The position numbers were made by a program, and so were the translations under genes. The notes below the pieces were generated by a model. The model saw only the letters and a program-made list of their open reading frames with translations, did no database searches and was not told the origin of the DNA. A DNA stretch of 64,000 nucleotides, taken from NCBI RefSeq assembly GCF_001570605.1, contig NZ_BBXG01000009.1, forward strand, positions 310,001 to 374,000, written 5' to 3'. Positions 58,155-64,000 of the stretch are shown here, in pieces. Origin of the DNA: Herbidospora cretacea. Lineage in GTDB: Bacteria > Actinomycetota > Actinomycetes > Streptosporangiales > Streptosporangiaceae. The stretch's first letter is position 1. Every line of letters starts with the position of its first letter.

Positions 58155-58757
58155 CTAGTTGGTGACGTCCCAGAACGCTATTTCGTGTTCCATCCCCCGC
58201 AGGAACAACTCCCGCGCCCGGCCCGGATGGACGTCGGCCTCGTCGATCATCTTGGCGATGCGTTCGGTGAGGGCCTGGAAGCCGGGGTCGGCGTAGGTCT
58301 CGACCCACGCCCGATAGCGCGGTGCGGCCTTCTCGGCCAACGTCTGGCCCAGGGTCGAATAGCCCCACATGCACGGATAGAGCGCCGCCAGCCCCTCGCC
58401 GTAGTGGGCGGCGCTGTCGAGGAGGAACTCGGTGTAGGCGGCGCACGCCTTGCCCTTGGTCGCCGTGTTCAGGTCGGCGCCGTAGCGGGCCGACAGGGAG
58501 CGGTGGAGGGCGAGTTCGTCGTGGAAGGTCGAATAGGCCAGGTCGACGAGGTCGCCCAGGTGGGCGTCGGGGGCCTGCCAGGCTAGCCGGGAGAAGACCC
58601 GGACGTAGTCGAGCAGGAACAGATAGTCCTGTTCGAGCCAGGCGCGGAAGGTCGCCTCGGGGAGGCTGCCGTCGGCGATGCCCCGGACCGTCGGGTGCGC
58701 GAGCTGCCGCTCCACGAGGGGACGGCCGAGACTGTGAAGTTCGGTGGAAAGCGACAC
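58155..58757 (-). CDS. tenA: TenA-family aminopyrimidine aminohydrolase (thiaminase II)
   Basis: A 200-residue all-helical protein. Catalytic features are Asp44 in LEQDYLF, Cys129 in LYPCMWGY (nucleophile of the TenA-C class) and Glu192 in GMEHEIAFWD. It releases HMP from degraded thiamin (salvage). No thi gene lies nearby, so it would act as a stand-alone salvage enzyme. The start ATG 58757 lies 80 bp from the divergent kinase gene. Confidence 0.88.
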   Translation of the reverse strand: MSLSTELHSLGRPLVERQLAHPTVRGIADGSLPEATFRAWLEQDYLFLLDYVRVFSRLAWQAPDAHLGDLVDLAYSTFHDELALHRSLSARYGADLNTATKGKACAAYTEFLLDSAAHYGEGLAALYPCMWGYSTLGQTLAEKAAPRYRAWVETYADPGFQALTERIAKMIDEADVHPGRARELFLRGMEHEIAFWDVTN

Positions 58758-58837
58758 GCCCCCTTTCTACCCGCCGCATCCGACGTTTCCCCCGGGGGCT
58801 TAAGGTAAGGACGTCGCCGCGCCTGGTGGAGGATCGC

Positions 58838-60145
58838 ATGCCCGCTGGCCCATTGCAGCCGGGAGATCCGCCCGTCCTCGGAGCCTTCGAGCTGCTCGGG
58901 CGGCTGGGCGAGGGCGGGCAGGGGATCGTCTACGAAGCCCGCTCCCCGGCCGGAGAACGGGTGGCCGTGAAACTGCTGCGCAGCGGGGCCGATCCCGCGA
59001 CCCGGCGGCGGCTGGCGCGGGAGCTGGAGTCGGCCCAGCGGGTGGCGCCGTTCTGCACCGCCCGGGTGCTCCACGCCGAGCTCGACCGGCCCGACCCGTT
59101 CGTGGTGAGCGAGTTCATCGACGGGCCGTCGCTGCAGGACCGGGTGCGCGACCGGGGGCCGCTCAAGGGCGGCGACGTCGACCGGCTGGCGGTCAACACG
59201 GCGACCGCGCTGGCGGCGATCCACAGCGCCGGGGTGGTCCACCGCGACTTCAAGCCCGCCAACGTGCTGCTCGGGCCCGACGGGCCCCGCGTGGTCGACT
59301 TCGGCATCGCCCAGCTCGCCGACGCGAGCACCATGCCGACCTCCATCTCCGGCACGCCGCCCTACATGGCTCCCGAGCAGCTCGGCGGGGTCCACGGGTC
59401 GCCGGCGGCCGACGTGTTCTCGTGGGCGGCGACCATGGTCTACGCGGCGATCGGCGAGCCGCCCTTCGGCAACGACACGGTGGCGGCCGTCTTCAGCCGC
59501 ATCCTCAAGGCGGAGCCCCGGCTCGACGGCGTGGCCTCGCCCCTGCGGGAGACGCTGCTCCGCTGCCTGGCCAAGGACCCCCAGCTCAGGCCCACGGCCC
59601 ACGACCTGATGATCATGCTGGTCGGAACCGGTCCGCAGACGGTCGTGCCGCGCGACGACCGGCGGTTCGCCGGGTCGCGGCTGGCCGCCGCCGGGGTCGG
59701 TTTCGCCGTCGCGGTGACGGTCGGCGTCCTGTGGGCGACCCTCAACGACCCCGCCGAGACCGGCGCCCAGGCCGAACCGGCCGCCCAGTCCCCGGCCGCG
59801 GAAGACCCGAAGCCGGCCGTGGGCGCGGGCGTCCCCGGGCCCTTCGCGGGGACCTGGACCGGTCAGGTCACCCGGGAGGACCGGCCTTCCGATCCCACCA
59901 CCGTCACGCTCACGCTCGAAGGCGGCGCCCAGAACGGCAAGTGGCAGCGCGACGACTGCGAGCAGGACGTCCAGTTCAGCTCGACCCGGCGGAACGACGA
60001 GGTCCTGGAGATGCACATCGTCCAGGCCGGTCAGTGTGTCGGCGGTGACATCACCCTCACGCTCCTCAAGCCGGAGACGCTGGGCTTCGAGGGTCAGGAG
60101 GGCGGCGGCTCCACCGTCTACGAAGGGTCGCTGAGCAGGAGTTAG
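58838..60145 (+). CDS. Hanks-type serine/threonine protein kinase with extracellular sensor domain
   Basis: A 435-residue protein. Kinase domain, about 15-275: GEGGQGIVYEA (G loop), VAVKLL (lysine), HRDFKPANVLL (catalytic loop), VVDFGIAQ (DFG) and PPYMAPEQ. One membrane helix follows near 290-310 (LAAAGVGFAVAVTVGVLWATL). An Ala/Pro linker and a small extracellular beta-domain follow (FAGTWTGQVTRED, DDCEQDVQF, two Cys). The outside domain is not PASTA. GGTGGAGGA precedes ATG 58838. It probably senses an extracellular signal. Overlaps the convergent lipoprotein gene by 4 bp. Confidence 0.88.
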   Translation: MPAGPLQPGDPPVLGAFELLGRLGEGGQGIVYEARSPAGERVAVKLLRSGADPATRRRLARELESAQRVAPFCTARVLHAELDRPDPFVVSEFIDGPSLQDRVRDRGPLKGGDVDRLAVNTATALAAIHSAGVVHRDFKPANVLLGPDGPRVVDFGIAQLADASTMPTSISGTPPYMAPEQLGGVHGSPAADVFSWAATMVYAAIGEPPFGNDTVAAVFSRILKAEPRLDGVASPLRETLLRCLAKDPQLRPTAHDLMIMLVGTGPQTVVPRDDRRFAGSRLAAAGVGFAVAVTVGVLWATLNDPAETGAQAEPAAQSPAAEDPKPAVGAGVPGPFAGTWTGQVTREDRPSDPTTVTLTLEGGAQNGKWQRDDCEQDVQFSSTRRNDEVLEMHIVQAGQCVGGDITLTLLKPETLGFEGQEGGGSTVYEGSLSRS

Positions 60146-60948
60146 CCCCGGGTGAGCTGGAAGGTGTACCCGCCGGTCTTGGCCGTCCCCGACCTGACGA
60201 CCAGGGCGTAGGGGCCGTCGCCGTTGGAGAGGGGGATGGGCGCCTCGTAGTCGCAGAGCGGGATCGGCTGGCGCGGGGTCGAGATGCTCTTGTCGGCCGC
60301 GTCCACGAGTTCCAGTTCGATGGCCTGGCAGGCGCCGCTGCCGCCGACGATCTTGATGGCGGTGGCGCCGTCGGAGTCGAACTCGTAGCGGTCGATGCGG
60401 CCGGGGACGTCGAGCTGGCCGTTGACGTTCAGGCCGATCGTGGTGGGGATGTCGCGGACCTTCACCGTCGCCACGCGGAAGCTGTAGGGGCCGATGACGT
60501 TGGTCTGGCCGTACACCTCGAGACGGTGCTCTCCGGCTTTGGTGAGCTTGACGACGGTGGAGCCCCACTGGAGGGCGAAGCCCGAGGGGCTGACCGGCTC
60601 GCCGTCGATCTCGGAGACGACCTGGAACTCGATGCCGTCGCCGGACATGTCGGTCACGTAGAACTCGCGGGCGTCGCCCAGGTCGAGCGGATAGGTGTCG
60701 CGCTGGCCGGTGCGGGTGAGCTCGGCGGAGATCGTCGCGCCGTCGGCGATGACGCCGGGCTGAGCGGCGGTGCCGGGCTCTTCCGCGGCGGTCGTGGGTT
60801 CTGCCGTGGATTCGTCGGCGGCGGCGGTGGTCTCTTCGGGGGTGGCGGTGCTGACGACCGTGGTCGCGGGCTTTTCCGCGGCGGTCTGCGCGGCGCAGCC
60901 GGTGGTGAGTGCGAGGAAGACGACGACGAGGGGGAGAGCGGCCTTCAT
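60142..60948 (-). CDS. lipoprotein with two beta-sandwich-like domains
   Basis: About 268 residues. The lipobox LTTGC with acylated Cys18 ends a short signal peptide (MKAALPLVVVFLAL). A Thr/Ala/Glu-rich linker runs to about residue 70. Two repeated segments follow: DTYPLDLGDAREFYVTDM and DRYEFDSDGATAIKIVGG, both resembling bacterial pre-peptidase C-terminal (PPC-like) beta domains. Predicted to be anchored on the outer face of the membrane. The in-frame ATG 60957 has a closer ribosome binding site and is an alternative start. Function unknown. Its gene converges on the kinase gene. Confidence 0.75.
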   Translation of the reverse strand: MKAALPLVVVFLALTTGCAAQTAAEKPATTVVSTATPEETTAAADESTAEPTTAAEEPGTAAQPGVIADGATISAELTRTGQRDTYPLDLGDAREFYVTDMSGDGIEFQVVSEIDGEPVSPSGFALQWGSTVVKLTKAGEHRLEVYGQTNVIGPYSFRVATVKVRDIPTTIGLNVNGQLDVPGRIDRYEFDSDGATAIKIVGGSGACQAIELELVDAADKSISTPRQPIPLCDYEAPIPLSNGDGPYALVVRSGTAKTGGYTFQLTRG

Positions 60949-61008
60949 GCGACACATGGTCCTCAATGAGGCTTGCAGCCTGCTTTCCGGCCGCTCTCTC
61001 CGCGGTTG

Positions 61009-63219
61009 CTAGTCCATGAGCATGTCCATCGTGATCGGCAGTGACCTGATCCGCTTGCCGGTCGCGTGGAAGATCGCGTTCGCGACGGCGGCGGCGACGC
61101 CGACCAGGCCGATCTCGCCCACCCCCTTCACGCCGATCGGGTTGAACGCGTCGGGCTCCCCGACGAACTCGATGTGCACGTCGGGCATGTCGGCGTTGAC
61201 CGGGACCAGGTAGTCGCCGAAGGTCGCGTTGGCGATGCGGCCGGTGTCCATGTCGGTCACCGTGTCCTCGAACAGCGCCATCCCGATCCCGCCGACTGTC
61301 CCGCCGAGGATCTGACTGCGGGCCAGCTTCTCGTTCAGGATCCGGCCGCCGTCGTTGACCGTCACGATCCGGGCCAGCCTGACCCGCCCGAGGTCCTCGT
61401 CGACCCTGACCTCCACGAACCGGGCGCCGCGCGCCCCGGCCGGGGTCATCCCCAGCTCGTCCGGCGAGTTGGGGGTCGAGGACCCGTCGGCCGCCAGCTC
61501 GTCGAGGCCGTGGACGGCCAGGATGCGGGCCAGCGACTCCCCGCGCGTCGGGTCGCCCTTGCGGTAGAGGCGGCCCTCGGAGACCTCGACGTTCTCGATC
61601 CCCACGTCGGCCAGCGGCGAGAACGGGTCGGTCGCGGCCAGGTCGACGAACTTCTGGACCAGCCGCCCGCACGCGTCGTGCACCGCGCTGCCCACGGCCG
61701 CCGTCAGGCCGGACCCTCCGGCGGCGGCGCCGGCCGGCATCTCGCTGTCGCCGAGCTGCATCTCGACCTGCTCGACGTCCAGCCCGAGGAGCCGGGCGGC
61801 GAGCTGGGCCATGATCGTGTACGTCCCGGTCCCGATGTCGGTCACCGCGCTGCGCACGTAGGCCGACCCGTCGGCCCTGAAGATCACCTTCGCCGAGCAC
61901 GGCTGCTGGTACCAGAAGAAGCTGACCCCGGCCACACCGTAGCCGATCAGCTCGTGGCCCTCGCGCATCGAGCGGATCTCCGGGTTGCGCCGCGACCAGC
62001 CGAACCGCTGCGCGCCGATTTCCAGGCACTGCCGCAGCGCGTTGCTCGACCACGGGCGGCCCGTCTTCGGGTCGACCTCCGCGTAGTTGAGCAGCCGTAT
62101 CTCCAGCGGGTCGAGCCCGACCTCCCACGCCAGCTCGTCGATGGCCGACTCCAGCGCGAAGTTGCCCTGCGAGTCGCCGGGGGCGCGCATGAAGTTCGTC
62201 CACGGGATGTTCAGCTTGACCTGCTGGTCGCGGGTGGTGACGTTGGGGCTGGCATAGGCCGAGCAGGAGACCGAGGAGCACGGTTCGTACTCGTCGCCCT
62301 CCATCGACAGGGTGGTGAGGCTCTCGTGCTCGATCGCGGTCAGCCGGCCGTCGCGGGTGGCGCCCAGCTTGATCCAGTTGAAACTGGCGGTGCGGTGGCC
62401 GAGACCGGTGAACATCTCCGGCCGGGTCAGCTCCAGCTTCACCGGGCGGCCGACGTGCCGGGCCGCCATCACCGCGAGCGGGATGTGCGACCAGCAGCGC
62501 AGCCCGGCCCCGAACCCGCCGCCGACGAACGGCGTCAGCACGCGGACCGCGTCCTCCGGGACGCCGAACATCGTGGCCACCACCATCTGGACCATGTTCG
62601 GCCACTGGTTCGAGTCGTGCAGGGTCAGCGTGTCGCCGTCCCAGGCGGCCAGGGTGGTGAACAGGCCCAGCGGGTTGTTGGTGTTCTCCGAGGTCGTGTA
62701 CGTCTGGTCGATCATCACCGGCGCGCGCTTGAGCGCCGTCCTGACGTCGCCCCAGGCCGTGTCCTCCCCCCACGGGTCCTTGATCCGCTCGGCCCTCGGG
62801 TCGTGCGGGTCGAGGAGGGCCTCGTGGAGTTCGTACTCGACCTCCACCAGCCGGGCGGCGGCGGTGGCGTTCTGCTGCGTGTCGGCCACCACGACGCCGA
62901 TGTACTGGCCGTGGTAGCGGATCACGTCGTCCTGCAGCGGCGCCTGCGGGTTCTTGATGAACGTCGCCGGGGCCGCGGCCAGGTGGTCGGCGTTCTCGTG
63001 GGTGATCACCCTCATCACGCCCGCCGACTTCTCCGCCGCCGTCGTGTCGATGCGGGTGATCCGGCCGGACGCGATGGTCGAGCGCACCACGGCGGCGTAG
63101 GCCATGCCGGGGAGGCTGAAGTCGTTGGCGTACCGGGCCTGCCCGGTAACCTTCAGGGGTCCGTCGACCCGGTTGATGCCCGGCCCGAGGATGCGGGGCT
63201 GCTGCTGGATCGTGGTCAC
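61009..63219 (-). CDS. xanthine dehydrogenase-family molybdopterin-binding subunit (PaoC/YagR-like)
   Basis: A 736-residue large subunit of a molybdenum hydroxylase. It binds the molybdopterin cofactor with GGGFGAGLRCW and PGDSQGNFALESAIDELAWE, and carries the catalytic glutamate in GVKGVGEIGLVG at the C-terminus. GTG 63219 overlaps the stop of the FAD subunit gene by 4 bp. PaoABC-type enzymes oxidise aromatic aldehydes. The iron-sulfur subunit must lie beyond the right edge. There is no Moco-sulfuration gene in view. Confidence 0.92.
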   Translation of the reverse strand: MTTIQQQPRILGPGINRVDGPLKVTGQARYANDFSLPGMAYAAVVRSTIASGRITRIDTTAAEKSAGVMRVITHENADHLAAAPATFIKNPQAPLQDDVIRYHGQYIGVVVADTQQNATAAARLVEVEYELHEALLDPHDPRAERIKDPWGEDTAWGDVRTALKRAPVMIDQTYTTSENTNNPLGLFTTLAAWDGDTLTLHDSNQWPNMVQMVVATMFGVPEDAVRVLTPFVGGGFGAGLRCWSHIPLAVMAARHVGRPVKLELTRPEMFTGLGHRTASFNWIKLGATRDGRLTAIEHESLTTLSMEGDEYEPCSSVSCSAYASPNVTTRDQQVKLNIPWTNFMRAPGDSQGNFALESAIDELAWEVGLDPLEIRLLNYAEVDPKTGRPWSSNALRQCLEIGAQRFGWSRRNPEIRSMREGHELIGYGVAGVSFFWYQQPCSAKVIFRADGSAYVRSAVTDIGTGTYTIMAQLAARLLGLDVEQVEMQLGDSEMPAGAAAGGSGLTAAVGSAVHDACGRLVQKFVDLAATDPFSPLADVGIENVEVSEGRLYRKGDPTRGESLARILAVHGLDELAADGSSTPNSPDELGMTPAGARGARFVEVRVDEDLGRVRLARIVTVNDGGRILNEKLARSQILGGTVGGIGMALFEDTVTDMDTGRIANATFGDYLVPVNADMPDVHIEFVGEPDAFNPIGVKGVGEIGLVGVAAAVANAIFHATGKRIRSLPITMDMLMD

Positions 63220-64000
63220 GAGGTCACCTCCGTGAGGGCGCGGATCAATGTGCGTTTGGCCAGTTCGACCTTGAACGCGGTGCCCGGCACGGTGAACGTG
63301 TCGTGGATCATGCCGTCGGCCGCGCTCCGGAAGGTGTCAGGGGTGGCCGGGGCGTCGCGCAGCACCTCCTCGGCCTCGAACCCGCGCCACGGGATGGTGC
63401 CCACGCCGCCCATCGCGACCCGGGCGTCCATGATGACCGAGCCGTCCATGGTCAGCGCGACGGCGGCGGAGGTGAGCGCGAACTCGTACGAGGCCCGGTC
63501 CCGCACCTTGAGATAGGTCGACCTGATCCCTTCGGGCGGCAACGGGATGTCGATCGCGGTGATCAGCTCGCCGTGCCGGAGCACGTTCTCGCGGTCCGGC
63601 GTGTCACCGGGCATCAGGTAGAACTGCGTCAGCGGGACGGACCGCTCCTCCTGCTCGCTCTGCAGGTGCACCACCGCGTCCAGCGCGACCAGCGCGACGG
63701 CCAGGTCGGAGGCGTGCAGCGCGATGCAGTCGCGGCTCGCCCCGAGGATGGCGTGCATCCGGGCCACGCTGTTGACCGCCTCACAGCCGCTCCCAGGCTC
63801 CCGCTTGTTGCACGCCGCCACGGCCGGATCGCGGAAGTAGCGGCAGCGGGTGCGCTGGAGCAGGTTGCCGCCGATGGTCGCCATGTTGCGCAACTGCGTC
63901 GAGGCCCCGAGGAGCAGCGCCTCGCGGACGAAGGGCGCCCGCTCCATGAGAGTGCGGTCGGCCGCCAGCTCCTCCATGGTGGTCAGCGCCCCCACCTGGA
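63216..64000 (-). CDS. FAD-binding subunit of molybdenum hydroxylase (PaoB-like; 5' end outside window)
   Basis: Runs off the right edge. The visible 260 residues are the FAD-binding PCMH domain: QLRNMATIGGNLLQRTRC and DCIALHASDLAVALVALD. A PaoB-type insertion rich in cysteines lies between (TRCRYFRD, ACNKRE, GSGCEAVN), which in PaoB holds an extra [4Fe-4S] cluster. This makes the enzyme PaoABC-like rather than a standard xanthine dehydrogenase. The N-terminal FAD-binding loop lies outside the window. Confidence 0.88.
   Translation of the reverse strand, partial: QVGALTTMEELAADRTLMERAPFVREALLLGASTQLRNMATIGGNLLQRTRCRYFRDPAVAACNKREPGSGCEAVNSVARMHAILGASRDCIALHASDLAVALVALDAVVHLQSEQEERSVPLTQFYLMPGDTPDRENVLRHGELITAIDIPLPPEGIRSTYLKVRDRASYEFALTSAAVALTMDGSVIMDARVAMGGVGTIPWRGFEAEEVLRDAPATPDTFRSAADGMIHDTFTVPGTAFKVELAKRTLIRALTEVTS

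Noticed and set aside
58583-62773. Minus-strand open frame of 1396 codons
   Set aside because: It crosses several clear genes, is dominated by Arg and Pro, and matches no family. The real genes here are tenA, the kinase, the lipoprotein and the molybdenum hydroxylase subunits.

Overview
This window is one stretch of a high-GC actinomycete chromosome. Coding GC and third-codon bias are very high, GTG and TTG starts are common, and several genes look leaderless. It carries a full osaABC-type osmoadaptation locus, a SARP-type regulator, a DUF3151 gene and a fba-pyrE-purA-purD neighbourhood. I infer a filamentous actinomycete, most likely Streptosporangiales or Streptomyces-like. No rRNA, tRNA, CRISPR array, insertion sequence or phage gene was recognised.

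Layout. (1) 1-12.1 kb: surface polysaccharide region. UDP-GlcNAc 2-epimerase and a UDP-ManNAc-type dehydrogenase can together make UDP-ManNAcA. Around them are three glycosyltransferases (one cut by the window edge), a membrane-anchored DUF4434 glycosidase-like protein, an acyltransferase-3 protein and a secreted polysaccharide deacetylase. A degenerate-NUDIX regulator, an XRE-type regulator and two small unknown genes sit inside this region. (2) 12.1-16.8 kb: aminotransferase (Pat/HisC2 type), EamA exporter, two small proteins, a 650-bp gene-free stretch and an unusual regulator flanked by CCGGA/TCCGG inverted repeats. (3) 16.9-27.1 kb: housekeeping genes murA, purD, corA, a glycerophosphodiester phosphodiesterase, purA, DUF3151, fba, DedA, a DUF4115-like protein and pyrE, with several clear hairpin terminators. 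(4) 27.2-35.5 kb: an ECF-like sigma factor, a NYN-domain protein, then osaB-osaA divergent from osaC. OsaA is a 1400-residue soluble hybrid kinase with about 15 HAMP-like units encoded by an exact 276-bp DNA repeat.

(5) 35.4-53 kb: transporters and enzymes: three MFS/MmpL-class exporters, S9 peptidase, RlmA-type methyltransferase, a mini zinc ribbon, MBL hydrolase, beta-propeller protein, NUDIX hydrolase, aldo/keto reductase, DUF4429 protein, a large SARP/NB-ARC regulator, a DrrAB-type ABC exporter and a flavoprotein. (6) 53-64 kb: a secreted protein with 42 histidines in 107 residues followed by an acidic tract, an MFS protein, an LLM oxidoreductase coupled to a Crp/Fnr regulator, a DUF3307-like membrane protein, PhzF, TenA, a Ser/Thr kinase, a lipoprotein, and two subunits of a PaoABC-like molybdenum hydroxylase running off the right edge.

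The most unusual signals are the histidine-rich secreted protein, the poly-HAMP osmosensor locus, four 10-bp direct repeats in phase upstream of a small two-gene membrane cluster, a well-placed 34-codon upstream ORF before corA, and the fact that nine of fifteen convergent gene pairs overlap at their 3' ends.
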